Part shown: piece after piece, positions 1-11,497 of the stretch | How positions within the stretch are numbered: the first letter of the stretch is position 1 | How the letters are laid out: each line of letters opens with the position of its first letter | Origin: Lineolata rhizophorae | Taxonomy: Eukaryota > Ascomycota > Dothideomycetes > Lineolatales > Lineolataceae | Direction of reading: 5' to 3' | Length of the DNA: 64,000 bases | Assembly: GCA_010093515.1 (NCBI GenBank) | Contig: MU001670.1 | Span: 843,501 to 907,500, forward strand | Program-made: the position numbers and the translations under genes | The notes under the pieces: generated by a model | Told to the model about the DNA's origin: nothing | What the model saw: only the letters and a program-made list of their open reading frames with translations | Databases searched by the model: none

Positions 1-95
1 GACTCGATGGGCTGGTCGGTGACGGCGGCAAACTGCTCGAGAGCCTGTCGCTGGTCGTCGGTCAGAGCCGTGATGTCGACGGAGGGAGTCGCCAT
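1..95 (-). CDS. N-terminal fragment of a UBX-domain (UBA-like) protein
   Basis: A reading frame starts with ATG at 95 on the minus strand and runs off the left edge, giving 31 complete codons. It begins MATPSVDITALTDDQRQALE and continues with QFAAVTDQPIES. This looks like the UBA-like first helix and turn at the start of UBX/FAF-type Cdc48 adaptors, where Asp-Gln-rich helix 1 is followed by an A/V-T motif. Such proteins recruit Cdc48/p97 to ubiquitinated substrates. Only the first helix is in the window, so the UBX domain itself is not seen and the family call is an inference. The third-position C/G bias supports real coding. The gene is divergent from the PAN3 locus. Confidence 0.55.
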   Translation of the reverse strand, partial: MATPSVDITALTDDQRQALEQFAAVTDQPIE

Positions 96-858
96 GGTGG
101 TGGAGGCGACGTGCGTGCGTCAGGACGGCAGCGCGAGAGGGGCGCGGGGTCGGTCGTCTAGACGAGGCGGTGCGGCAGGAGCAGGCGGGTAGGCGATTAG
201 GCAGGGAGGAAGGTGGGACTCAAACAAGAGGAAGTGGCGCCTCGAGCACCCGCAACTGCCTCGACAGGGCAAACTGCACGATGGCGGCGGGAGGGCGCCT
301 TTGGTAGCGAGCCCCAAGGCCGGGGGCGGTAGGGCCGTGGCGTCGGCAGCACGTGGCGGTGCGCTGGGGAGGGCTTGCGGGGGTCCCCGGCGCCTTGCCC
401 GGCGCGCCCGCGGCCGCCGGCGCCGCCCCAGCTACAGACCTACATGCCTACTACGTAGGTCGCTTCGTACGGGCCCAGACGTGCCCGGCTTCAAACGTCC
501 TGTCGTGTCCGTCCGACGGCTGCCCTCGACGCCCCTCGACGCCCCTCGACCGCCTCTCTCGGCCGCCCGCTCGCGCCTGCCCGTTCGCCCCGGCGCTCCT
601 GCCCGCGCCCCATCCGCGGCTGCCGCGCGCCGCGCGCCACGCCTTCCGTCCCGCTTCGATGCTGCCGTCACCGCGCCTGCCGCTTCGGATGGACCAGCGA
701 CTGCGGAAGGGGCCCGCCGTCACCGACTGCACCACCACCGTAGCCGGCGCCCTCCCGCCCGGCTCTGCTTAGGAGCCCTCGGCCTCGCCCCGTCTCCGCT
801 CTCCCAGGTATGCCTGGCCGTCTCCTCCCTCCGGCGGTGCTCATCGCGCGCCAAAGCC
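96..858. other. GC-rich divergent intergenic region (UBX gene / PAN3 side)
   Basis: The region is about 760 nt, very C-rich on the plus strand from about 380 to 830, with no recognisable gene. Frames are open here, but the translations are Arg/Pro/Ala-rich shadow sequence. A possible acceptor-like CTCTCCCAG ends at 808. It probably holds the promoter and 5' leader of the divergent genes. Confidence 0.4.
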
Positions 859-1977
859 ATGCCGGCTCCCGGCCGCCGCGCGGACTCTCCGCCCAAGCTC
901 AATCCCAATTGCTCACCCTTCCACCCCCAGACCAGCCCCAGCCCGCTCTCCGCTACCTCAGGCGCCTCTACCGGCCCGTCCCCTGGCCCGTACGACCCGG
1001 CCAGCCTCACGCAGCACCGTATCCACGACGCGGCAGTCAGCGTCAGGCCGCCGCCAACCGACTTCGCTCCCACACCCGACCTGCTCTGCCTGAACGCTCC
1101 CTTGGGGCATAATCACCTCTCCCAGGACCGTTTCGTCTTCCTCGGGCTCAAGAGGCGGTTGCGAGACGCTCGCCAGGCCGAGCGCGACATCCTCGTGTGG
1201 CCGGCCCTCTTCGACACCGCCGTCGACTTTCTGACAGCTGATGATAGCGCTGCTCGCCAAGCGCTCGTGTCGCCCAAGTTGGACGAGTACCTCTGGGCTG
1301 TCGAAGCTGCTCGCAAGTACAGCAAGGCTCGTTTTCTCGACGTCGCGGACCGCGTCTTTGACACGCTGAAGTCGAGGCTTGGGTCGTTTTCTCATCGTAC
1401 CGCTTCTCATCGCGGACGTAGGGCGGGCACTCGTAAAAAGTCAAATCGCTACAAGGCAGGCAACTCCGGGAACGCCAACGGTTCTGCGTCGCATGTGTCT
1501 AGCCGAACTACTGGCCATTCGGGACACTCGGGATCTCACGTGGCTCGATCTGACTCTGCGACCAACCAGCCTGCGGCCGCAGTCGATCGCCTCCCTTGGT
1601 ACTTGCAGAATTTAGTGCTCTCGGGTGCGCAGACAGCAGAATCAAAGCCATCAGCGTCGCCAGGTATATCCAAATCCGGGGCAGGCAAGGACAGCTGGTC
1701 AGCCAGTGCCGAACCACCGCAGTTGCGGTGCTCATCGTTGTCGCAGGAAGTGCCCAAGCGCGACACCGTTACAGACGCCGTTTCGTTGTCTAATCTTGCG
1801 CATACGACCCAGCAGAGAAATCTACTAGGCGAACTACCAAACTCCGAGAGCCCACGCCATTTGCGGCCGAAGCAAAACTCATCTGGATCTTCGCGCAAGT
1901 TGGGCCCTAGAAAACAGCCTACATGGGGTGGTTCTAGAAACGTCGATTTCCAGTTACCTCGTAGTAAATTTAGACAT
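859..1977 (+). CDS. Unrecognised coding-like frame, in frame with PAN3 (possible N-terminal extension or separate 5' gene)
   Basis: This frame is open for 373 codons from ATG 859 to the PAN3 start at 1978 and stays open through PAN3 exon 1. I do not recognise the protein. Residues encoded at about 1100-1385 look truly coding: strong C/G third positions and amphipathic helical text such as RLRDARQAERDILVWPALFD and YLWAVEAARKYSKARFLDVA. The flanks are Pro/Ser-rich (860-1080) and Ser/Arg/Lys-rich, low-complexity sequence (1390-1970) with weaker codon bias. The options are an alternative upstream start giving a PAN3 of about 1076 aa, an independent upstream gene with unseen introns, or a long leader with chance openness. 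Known PAN3 N-termini resemble the product from 1978, so that start is preferred for PAN3. Confidence 0.35.
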
Positions 1978-4560
1978 ATGGCAACTTCGCTGGGAGATAG
2001 TCTAAATGATGCCCGTCGAGGGGTGCCTTCTCCTCGACCGCCCAAAGGACGGGGTTCGTCTTTCCAGATGCTCGCGTTTCGTGCTTTATCTGCTGTGTGC
2101 TAATGCCATCCTGCTCCAGAAAATGCGAAGAACACGCTCTGCCGTAACGTGACGATATTCGGTCATTGCAAGTACGCGAATTCGGGTACGGGTTTGCCAT
2201 TGGCTCGCTTTTCTACGTTGGTGCCTAGCGTTGACGGCTTCATTTCACAGGCTGCGCTTTTAATCATGACCCTTCCAAGTTTGGTAATTCCCCGAACTCG
2301 CATCAAAATGACAGGTATGCCACCAGTATCCCGCTACTCCGACTAGGCTATGGTGGCTAACAGATTCGCAAGCGCCAAAAAGAAGTTCAACGTCGACTCG
2401 CCATCCTTCACCCCACTTCAACCTGCCTCCAACGGTGCAAGCTCCTCGTCTCGAAGCGCCACGATATCGCCCAAGGCTGCCAACGCAGCCGTTTTCACGC
2501 CAAAGAGAGCGCCTGCCAAAACGAGTAAATCATCACCATTCTTTAAGCCGCCTAACCGCGTTCATGGCACATCATCATTCCCGTGTTCTCTTCTAAGAAG
2601 CGCCGCTTTTCCCGTCATAGCTAACTTCGCGTCAGACCTCGTGTCACCTCAACCACAGCCGAAGGATATGAATACCGACTGGGGATCCCACGATTTTCCG
2701 GACTTCGTCCCACAAACGTTTGACACGTCACAGCTTGTGAGTTTGACTCTTCGCATTGCCACCGGCGATTGGATATCTATGTTGCTCGATCATGACAACG
2801 CGGCAACTTCTGCTTAGTCTCTTGTAGTAAATATTTGTATCTCTGGATCACGTACTTACATCAAATAGGCCGCGGATCCAACCGCGTCTGCTGCTGCCAT
2901 GAACTCATACGATCCGTTCAGTGTGTCGTCGACCATGGCAGGTCTCGGAGGTGCAAGCCATCAAGCGTCCCTCAACCCATATTCTCAGGATGCCGCAAAC
3001 CTTGGCGGAGCTGCTTATTTCCAGAGCACAAACACTTTTACTCAGCCAGTATGTGTGCTTATGTCCCTAAGTTGTTCTTTCTAATAGATCCAAAGCTTCA
3101 GTATCATCTTTATGCCCCTCTCGGACCGCACCGCGAAAATTTGGCGCCATATCAGCGGACAGTTCACGACTTTTTCATTCCGGATAACTTAAGGGAAGAG
3201 CTACAGCGCAAGGCCGAGGCGACTTTGCAGGTGCTCCCGAGTACGTGCCACTCGCTATATTTGGTGAAATCTGCGCATACTAACAGCTGTAGACTCTACC
3301 CTGCCATCAGTGGATCATTTCCATTCCCTCGTTCCGTTGGATACTACCAACCAAAAGAATGCTGCCCTCTTTGGTTACCCCAGCTGGGTTTACAAAGCAA
3401 TGTCGAGCCAAGATGGTAATTATTATACGCTTCGGCGACTTGAAGGTAAGCGGCTCCATTTCCTTTGAAAAAAGTTGGTTTCATCCTAACTGGGCCTAGG
3501 ATATCGTTTGACGAACGAAAAGGCGATACGGTCGATCGATCCTTGGAAACGCTTGGATAATGGCAGCATCGTCACGATCCTCGATGCATTTACAACGAGA
3601 GCATTTGGCGATAGCTCTCTAATAATCGTCACCGACTACCATCCTTTGGCGAAGTCCCTTGCGGAGCACCACTTTAACTTCAACCAACGCTTTCAAGGCA
3701 ACCGCAGCCCGCAGAATTTTATCCTAGAGCAAGTGCTTTGGAGTTACATCGTGCAGATTGCGTCTGCACTAAAGACGATTCATAGCCACGGCCTCGCCTC
3801 TCGAATGATCCATCCCAGCAAGATTCTCCTGACGTCAAAGAATCGCATTCGTCTGAACGCGTGCGCCGTTTTGGATATTGTCCAATATGACAATCCGCGT
3901 TCGATCACCGATCTCCAGCAAGAAGATTTAGTCCAGCTCGGGAGGTTGATCTTGAGTCTTGCTACTAATAGTCCTAATGCAATGCTCAACATCCCGAAAT
4001 CGATGGAGCAAGTCTCGCGCATATATAGTGAGCAAATGCATGAGTGCCTCAAATGGTTGCTCAGCCCTGGCCCATCGGCTTCCACGCCCCAGTCTCCTAG
4101 CGCGAACGCGCTGCTCAACATCGACGCTTTCCTCGCGGGTATCAGCACTCAGATGGCGTCGGTGCTAAACGCGAGCCTCAATGCCGAAGACACGTTGCTT
4201 AGCTCGGTGAACCGGGAGCTGGAGAACTCGCGACTAGTGCGGCTACTAACGAAGCTCAACTTCGTCAACGAGCGGCCCGAGTTCGAGAACGCGCCGCAGT
4301 GGAGCGAGACGGGCGAGCGGTACTACCTCAAGCTATTTCGCGACTACGTCTTTCACCAGGTGGACGCGGCCGGCCACCCAGTCATCGACCTCGGGCACGT
4401 GCTTGGTGTGCTGAACAAGTTAGACGCGGGCACGGAGGAGAAGATCATGCTCGTGTCGCGCGACGAGCAGAACTGCTTCGTCGTGACGTACAAGGAGATC
4501 AAGCGCAGCTTGGAAATGGCGTTTCAGGACCTGATCAAGGCGAGTAGGGGAGGTAGATAG
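1978..4560 (+). CDS. PAN3: PAN2-PAN3 deadenylation complex subunit PAN3
   Basis: PAN3 is the regulatory subunit of the cytoplasmic poly(A) nuclease. It binds poly(A)-binding protein and recruits the catalytic subunit PAN2 to trim mRNA tails. Exons: 1978-2053, 2120-2185, 2251-2314, 2364-2736, 2869-3048, 3102-3240, 3293-3445, 3500-4560 (703 aa). A CCCH zinc finger is seen at C33, C42, C49 and H53 (CX8CX6CX3H), followed by a PAM2-like motif FNVDSPSFTP at 77-86 and a disordered linker. The pseudokinase starts near residue 250 (YHLYAPLGPHRENLAPYQR) and carries SWVYKA and DYHPLAKSLAEHHF. Next come a coiled coil and the C-terminal knob ending near 703. Length and order match the family. Intron 1 uses an unusual GTTCGT donor, and the acceptor at 3101 was chosen by frame. 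The frame is open upstream of the ATG, so a longer product cannot be excluded. Confidence 0.95.
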
Positions 4561-5348
4561 GAGGGCATAGCATTACAGCCGGGCAGGGAAAATTGGGGAA
4601 TGTTCGACGGTTAAGAGCAGTTGTTTGATAGGAACTCCTAGGCTCTGGACTTTGGGTGATGGACTATTCTAATGAATGCTTGACGATTGATTGTACACGC
4701 TTGGGCCTATGCACTATTTTTCGTTTCTTTTTGTTGGATGACTGTCGAGTTGTAGGTTTGAGATGAGCTTGGTGGCCTGGACAAACAGGCTGGATGGGTT
4801 TGTGTTCTGTCCAGGGAGTGTTGGAATAGCGTCGTTATTGTTGAATTAGCTTGTCATAAGTGGGTTTCTTTGTTGTCTCAATACAAAGTAGTGTGCACAG
4901 CTGTGGCTTGGGGTGATTTTGAGATAGTATTTTATACATGATGCTAAATATGTCCAAATACCGGAGTGGACACCTATTGCGTATAGACCCCACCAACGTA
5001 TGTTCTTCACTAAAGACATATTTCGACCACTACCGCGAGCCCCTATATCTCTCCTTAGGTTGTGATTCGTGGTCATGAGTAATATTTCCAAATGAACTTG
5101 TAGGTATGCCCGCTGATTATATGCATTTGAGTCTGAGAAAATTCAATTGTCTATTCATACCTAGATTGCGTAGCAAGGAAGCTAAGCAACTTAGCATCGG
5201 CCCATAGTCCGGTCTACTCCTGTTGGCTGCTTGAACTCTTTATACGTTTATCACATTACGATTAACTAAGTCGTATTCCTCGTTCCTGTAAACCACCAGT
5301 CCACCTATCAAGTTGGCACGAGATGCCCGGACTCCCAACACTGCACCA
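4561..5348. other. Convergent intergenic region, PAN3 / ZNF511-like
   Basis: About 790 nt of relatively AT-rich sequence lie between two 3' ends. I see no gene, only likely 3' UTRs. Confidence 0.5.
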
Positions 5349-6346
5349 TTACTTGAACCTCGGCCGAAACATCTTTCCATGCCCCCTGCCAAAACGCACG
5401 CTCTGGGGCACCGACGCATCTTCCGACGCATCATCCATGTCCTCGTCGGCCGTGTTCTCAGCGGTAGTGCCAGCGCTGATTCGTGATGCCATGGCGTGTT
5501 CTAAAGCAGAAGCCCGTACCGCGTTCTCCGCGCGGCTACCGCCACCGTCGCGCTCGACGCGCTCGCTACTCCCGCCCGCGTCACCCATTTCAATTTCTTT
5601 GCTCTGTGGCCGCTTGGCGGTGTTCGTATTCCAGAAGCGCTCGGGGCGGAGCATGGTGGTGCGGTTGTCGATTCCGTCGTTGACGACGAGGAAGTCGTAG
5701 AACTAGAAGCTGTGAGCGCGAGGGCGTCGTAGAGGGTGGGAGGGACGGTAGTTGTTGCATTGTTTACTCACCTTGTGGAAGCTGTGCTTGTCAATGCAGT
5801 GCTGCTTACGCTTCTTCCAGTCCGCACAGACCTTGTCACAGCCTTCGACGAAACAAGCGTACTGTGGGAGTTTCTTAGTGGGGTTTTGGAGTATTTCATG
5901 GATAGTAATAACAAGCGAAAGGAGGAAATAGCAGACAGATACAGTGCCTCATGTTGAAGGTGAGACTTGATTCCAAAGGCAAGACCACGTGATGATGGCA
6001 AACTTCATAACGGGAAATCAGCATCGAGACATTGACTTACCGTTTTCTCCCCCTTTTCACGCTGAATGGCCACGAATGGATCGTGGTTCTCGCGTATGTG
6101 CAGTTCTAAGTAATGTGTCGACGGGAAGTTCTTCTGGCAATCCAGGCAGCGGTGGATGTGCTGCTGAAAGTAATGCCGTTCATGTTCGGCCACGGAGAAA
6201 AAGTTGCAAGGCGGGTGAGGAGGGAGCGAGCAGGTCATCGCAATTTCGCTCTCGCCATCAATGTGAGCGGGGCTCGTGAGCGGAAGCGGTGGTATGTCTT
6301 CAGTTCTAAGACGCTGCGGGGACGAGGAGGCGCTGCGCTTAGCCAT
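5349..6346 (-). CDS. C2H2 zinc-finger protein, ZNF511-like
   Basis: Exons on the minus strand: 6346-6041, 5861-5772, 5702-5349 (249 aa). All introns are phase 0, with GTAAGT/GTGAGT donors and CAG/TAG acceptors. Two classical fingers are visible: CLDCQKNFPSTHYLELHIRE then NH (C-x2-C-x12-H-x4-H), and CFVEGCDKVCADWKKRKQHC then IDKH, assembled across intron 1. An earlier Cys/His pair is in NFFSVAEHERHYFQQH. The downstream block FYDFLVVNDGIDNRTT then MLRPERFWNTN is typical of fungal ZNF511 homologues. The C-terminus is acidic and disordered. The role is unknown; nuclear nucleic-acid binding is inferred from the fingers. The gene is divergent from the Est1/SMG7 gene. Confidence 0.85.
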
Positions 6347-7157
6347 TGTGCTTGTGGATGGAGACGTTGCTCAATGTTGTGGTCAGGTGAAGAGGGGAAG
6401 GAAGCCTTCGCTGGATGAGCGTTTTCTTTTTTTTGCATAGCTTGTGGACCGCTGCCTAGGCAGGTGGAACTGGCGATGCGATGCGATGCGATATAATGCT
6501 CGGCGGCGGCGACATCATCCCGCCACGTTTTAAGGATCCCCTCAGGAGCAACTTATGAACAGTTGAGCATACCGTACTTAAAACTACAGCCCCGATAGTA
6601 ATAGTGCTGGCCCAGCCAACAATTCTATGTGGGCAAGGAAAGAGGGCAGCTTATTCCACGGCGGCCCTTGATAGGAGTGAGAACGAGGGTTGGTGTTGCA
6701 TGGTTATTGCCGGGACGATAACGGCCCGGGCCTCCGCTTTTGCACAATTCTGGATGGCCCGTCACCACCACGGAGCCGCTCCCCGCGTCGTTTGTAATTC
6801 CACTGCCCGAGCTAATCCTCCTCGCCCGTGCGCTGCAGCCGTACCTCGTCTTCCGCTCCCCGGTACTGCTGCGTTCTCCCATCACGCCCTATCACTCCCC
6901 ATCACTCCAGGCCGGCTGCGACGCGCTGCGCCCGCAGTCCTCGTGCTTGACTCCCCGCCGGCCGCACTCCGACCCGCTCTAAACCTGCCATCCATGGATC
7001 GTGCCGGCTTGATCTGCGCGCCGCGATCCAGCCCGCTCGCTGCCAAAGTTTGACCTCGCGCCTCGCCCGCGCCGCAGATACTTAATGGTCGCACTGCCGC
7101 CGCACTATCTGCCTCTCATTCTTCCTCACATCCAGCAACACTAGGCACCTCGCCGTC
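6347..7157. promoter_or_regulatory. Divergent promoter region, ZNF511-like / Est1-SMG7
   Basis: About 810 nt separate two divergent starts. A short GATGC/ATGCG iteration sits at about 6474-6491. The right half is C-rich (6770-7090). No other gene is seen. Confidence 0.45.
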
Positions 7158-10100
7158 ATGGCTGCTGTTCAGGCCAACCAGGCCGATCGGTATGCCGTGC
7201 TCGCCCGTACTCATCCAACCGGCGCGTGCTCTTCTAACCACTCCGACTGCAGGCTGCTCTGCGACGCCTGCGACGCCCTCGTGCTCAAGTTCGACCCTGA
7301 CGCCATGATTCAGCCCGATGTCATGGCTGAGCTGGAAGAGTGCGTTCCTTCCCCCCCGCCCATGGCGGCGCCACCGAAGCTGACGACTTCGCAGCTACCG
7401 CTCCCTCTGGAACACGGTCGTCTTCGGCGACCTCAAGGGTGCCTTGGCAGGTCGCACGGACGAGATACTGTGGGACGCGCACAGGCGGCTCAACCGCCAC
7501 TTCCAGGAGAGGTACTCCAAGGTATGTGGACACACGGGCTTTTCGCATGGAGCGCCGCGAGCAAGTCGTCTCACCGTATATCCTAGCTCCGGAAAGACAA
7601 GCACCGTGCCGTCGAGACGCGCAAACTCACCAAGTCGTACATTGCCTTCATCAAGTCCGCGCAGCGCTTCTACCGTAACTACATCATCCGCCTCGATGAC
7701 AGGTTTGACGGGATCCCCGGTTTGCGCAAGGCCGCCGATCAGATGCGCCAGAGCGCCGGCCGCAACGGCAGCAACGGCAGCAATCCTAGAATCCAGGAAG
7801 CCAACGGAGCTGCCGAGGCTCCACAGCCGAAGACTGAACCGGATCCTGAGCTCAAGCGCGTTGTTCTCTTGTCCTGCTATCGAACGTTGATCTACCTCGG
7901 AGATTTGTCGCGGTATCGGGAGACCGAGACGAAAGCTCAGAACCCGCAGGACCGCAATTGGAGCCCCGCAATCGGCTACTACCACCTGGCGACCGCCATC
8001 TATCCTAAATCCGGCTTCGCTCACAACCAGCTTGCTGTGATTGCGCGGGCCGAACATGACCATCTGCGCGCGACCTACCAGCTCTATCGCGCATTGTCTG
8101 CAGCCGAGCCGCATCCGCTCGCCAAGAACAATTTGGAGGTCGAGTTTAAGAAGATCCGGGCGGCTTGGGAGAGGGGCGAGCCCATCATCCGTCATCCCAC
8201 GAACGACAATGCCGCCAGCAGCACCGTGCTCGTCACTTGGTTCGTCCGGCTTCACAGCAAGTGCTACAAGGGCGAGGATTTCGCGGAGCGCGACGAACTT
8301 GAAGATGAAGTTCTCAACCGCCTTACAGTCGAGGTGAAGGAACGTTCCCTGGACGGCGTTCTGCTCAAGATGCTCCTTATTAACGTCGCCGCGCAAGATT
8401 TGGCCGCTTCGCGCTTGTCTGGTAAGGCAACATAGTCAATATCGCGTCACTTCGTACTAACGGGCGTATTAGGTGGAGATACCTCCCAAAGGGCGTTTAA
8501 CTCGTTCTTCTACTACATGAGACTGAATGTCAGAACTTTTATTACGCTCCTGCAGATATTCCAGGGCGAGTTGGAGCATACGAAAGGTACCGCAACCGGG
8601 GGCTCCGAAGAGAATCGTCAGCTGGCGCTTGCCGACAACATTACCATCGTTGCTCGCCGGATTCTTCCTGGGCTTCGGCTATATAGTGCCTGGATGCTCC
8701 ACAACATCGAGATTCTGTCATCACAGGCGGGGGAATCGCCGGAGAACAAGGAGCTTTGGAGGGCTTACTCTAACACTCTTACGCTCCTCAGTTCCACATT
8801 CCCAGCGGAGTGTCTTCCCACGGCGGATTATATGATGGAAGAGGACGCGGAGACCGTTGGATTCGTTCCACTTGAGGGTCCAGAAACGATGAGGATCTGG
8901 TACAATGGCGATCAGCTCAGGTTGAAAGTGACTGACAGCAGCATCGAGCGGCATCATCCCAACGTGGAAATGCTTGTTAGGATCCGCGATCTAGTCGCCG
9001 ACGGCGTTGATATCGCCGTTAACACTGTAAGTCCGGAAGCCCATCACTCGCGAACAACCAATCAATTAACTTGGGATTAGCAAGCCCCGATTGGATTGAG
9101 CACAGACCGGGCGAGTTTCGTGTATCAGGAGAGTGGCTTGCCGTCTGAGCTTCTCGCGTCTCCTTCAAACAAGGATGAGATGACAATTTCGACCCCAGAG
9201 CTTTCGAACATGAGGCTGGCGCAAAACGTCTCGATCCCGGACGATCAGGCTTCGCAAAGCGTTGCGCCGTCAGAGGCTGCTTCGACTGCGTTGGCTAAGG
9301 ACGCTGCCATGAATCGTATGGTCGACGATCTCGTCGGCCAGGACGGAGGCTTGGATATACTCCCTGAAGAGGACGAGAACATCCCGCCGACCCCCCCGGA
9401 GCAAACTTTTGAAGACACGACTCTGGTTAGTGATGGGACGTATGGGATTGGCCCGGTTCAGATGAACGCGAACGACTTGGTGAATATGGTGCATAATTAC
9501 TCCAAACCTTCGGACCAATCGTGGGGCGGTTCTCCATTTGGAGGAAATTCGAGGCCACAGTCCCGCCAGCAGGAGACGAATACTATTGCCCAGGCTCCGC
9601 TTCCATTTGTGCCTTCCGCCGCCGACGCTACCGGCATCTGGAGCAATAATAATCAGGGCGGCCGCGGCTCGTCCGGCCCCTCCTCACCTTATTACGAACT
9701 TCCCGCCTTTGGTGGTAATATAGGGCAGCAGGCCGCCCCGCCGATGGTACGCATGTCTTCCTCTCAATATCCTCAACAGGTTCCCAGTCCAACAGCGGCC
9801 GAGCAATCGCCCGGAAACAAGAAGGGCTCTCACGCTCCTCAAATCTCCGCCCACATGTCTTCTGATCGCCCGCGCTCTTCTTTTGAATCCCCGGGAGGGC
9901 TGTTCGCGGAACCATGGAGTTCCTATACTGCATTCTCGAAGTCGGACTGTGCCACGGGCCGCTCCAACGCGGGCGAACTTGCGCACAGCGGCCATTCGAC
10001 TTTTGCCGCCGAACCCGTCTCAGCCGTTCTCAGCGCCTACAACCCCCCGAATCCGAATATCGGCGGCGGACTTAGCCCCTTCGACCCGCCCCCGGGTGGT

Positions 10101-10295
10101 ATGTCGGGGTACCGCACTTCGGCATCTGCACTGATGGCCGGCGGTGGAATGGGGTTCGATGGCGCCGGCGCCGGCTCCGGCTCGCGGCCTCCGAGCGCCG
10201 CCTGGAGCACGGAACTGAATCGCAGCTTGAGCTCCCTGTCGCGCGCGGCGGGAACGTCGCCTCGCGTTGGGTCGCAACACGGCTGGGAAGGTTGA
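7158..10295 (+). CDS. Est1/SMG7/EBS1-type telomerase-activating and nonsense-mediated decay factor
   Basis: Exons: 7158-7189, 7253-7339, 7395-7521, 7587-8421, 8473-9026, 9081-10295 (949 aa). The N-terminal half has the Est1 14-3-3-like/TPR fold: SLWNTVVFGDLKGALAG and RLNRHFQERYSK, then an Est1 DNA/RNA-binding segment containing YRTLIYLGDLSRYRE and GYYHLATAIYPKSGFAHNQL, and YQLYRALSAAEPHPLAKNNL. These are signature blocks of EST1/SMG5-7 proteins. Beyond about residue 550 the chain is Ser/Pro/Gln/Gly-rich and probably disordered. In yeasts Est1 activates telomerase and EBS1/SMG7 acts in NMD. Filamentous fungi usually have one such gene family, so the exact role is inferred. All junctions keep frame, and the introns are 51-65 nt. 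Confidence 0.9.
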
Positions 10296-11497
10296 TGAAC
10301 CATGGCGCTCCTGGTGGGGCATTATCAAAGATTTTACTGAGGACAGCGCACGAGCGGTTGAGGGTTCGGCCCTGGCTTGCTTGCGCCATGATCGAAGGCA
10401 TAAGACGGGAATCTGGTGTTGCACCAGCGTGGAAGGAACGGGGGCATAACTAAACTTTTGGGTTACGGCACGTGGGACGACATTATCACCACTACCTAAG
10501 CCCTGTTTACTCTCCGTCGGACGCTCACTTCATCGCCGCACTCTTTTTGCATAGTTGGCCGGCGCCAGTGTTGGACGACGAGCAGGCGTGTTGGGCGTAT
10601 GCTGCTAATTGCTGGTCCTTCCTGCCTAGACTTCGAGGCCACCCTTTGCCTAGGTTAACGGCCAGTGCTTCAATGACGATTTGACGGCGAAAGAGCGGAT
10701 CATTGAGGAGATCTGTCGGACCTTCCTTGGAAACGAGCCGAAATTGGTTTGCATGGTGCAGAAATTGCGGCGGTCATCCTCTTCTTTTTCTCTATTGGAC
10801 CCTGTCTCAACATTTCACGGATCCCTCTAAATTGACAAGGGTACACGGTTCTCACTGAACTAGCTGATTAATTGTTTTTTTTTTTTTCAATGGTCGAATT
10901 TGCTTTTCATTCTCCTCCATATTTGCTTCTGCTTGCTTGGTCCAGTTCCCTTCTTTTTTGCTTCCCCTGGACCCAAGACGGAAAGTTCGTGGTGGCCCAA
11001 AATGCCATAACGGTCAGCTGGAAAGCAAATTAATTCTGGTCTAAATTGCCTGTTGTCTAGTTGCTAATCACGAATTGCAAGAATCCGCTTTTTTGGGCCC
11101 AAAACATTACGTGGTTTTTGACGTGACAAAATGCCTCGAAGACATCCGCACATGGTGAAATCGCTAGAGACAACTTTTCCTATGTCGGTCCTCTACCGAG
11201 CCAGGGTTCTGTTCATGCATGAAAGGAAAAGCGTAGATCGTGGAGGATCTATCGCGCAGATCTAAAAGTCAATGCGCCTGGCATTGCTTCGTCTACGACA
11301 TGCCGGTCGTTGTTGAAAGAGTCGACCAATGCAACCTAACTCCAACCCGCCCGCCCTTTAGATGAAAGGGGTTTTTGATGTGTAGCACACCATGTAGATG
11401 AGCACACCAACATAGCCTAGTCCTCCACCACCAAGAGCCCGCATGCGTCAAAATGCGACTCCATTCGTACATCTCACAATACCAGCGCGATCCCAAA
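10296..11497. other. Convergent intergenic region, Est1-SMG7 / adenosine kinase
   Basis: About 1.2 kb contains no recognisable gene. A T13-type run is at about 10876-10888, and pyrimidine-rich sequence lies around 10780-10970. Likely 3' UTRs and spacer. Confidence 0.45.
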
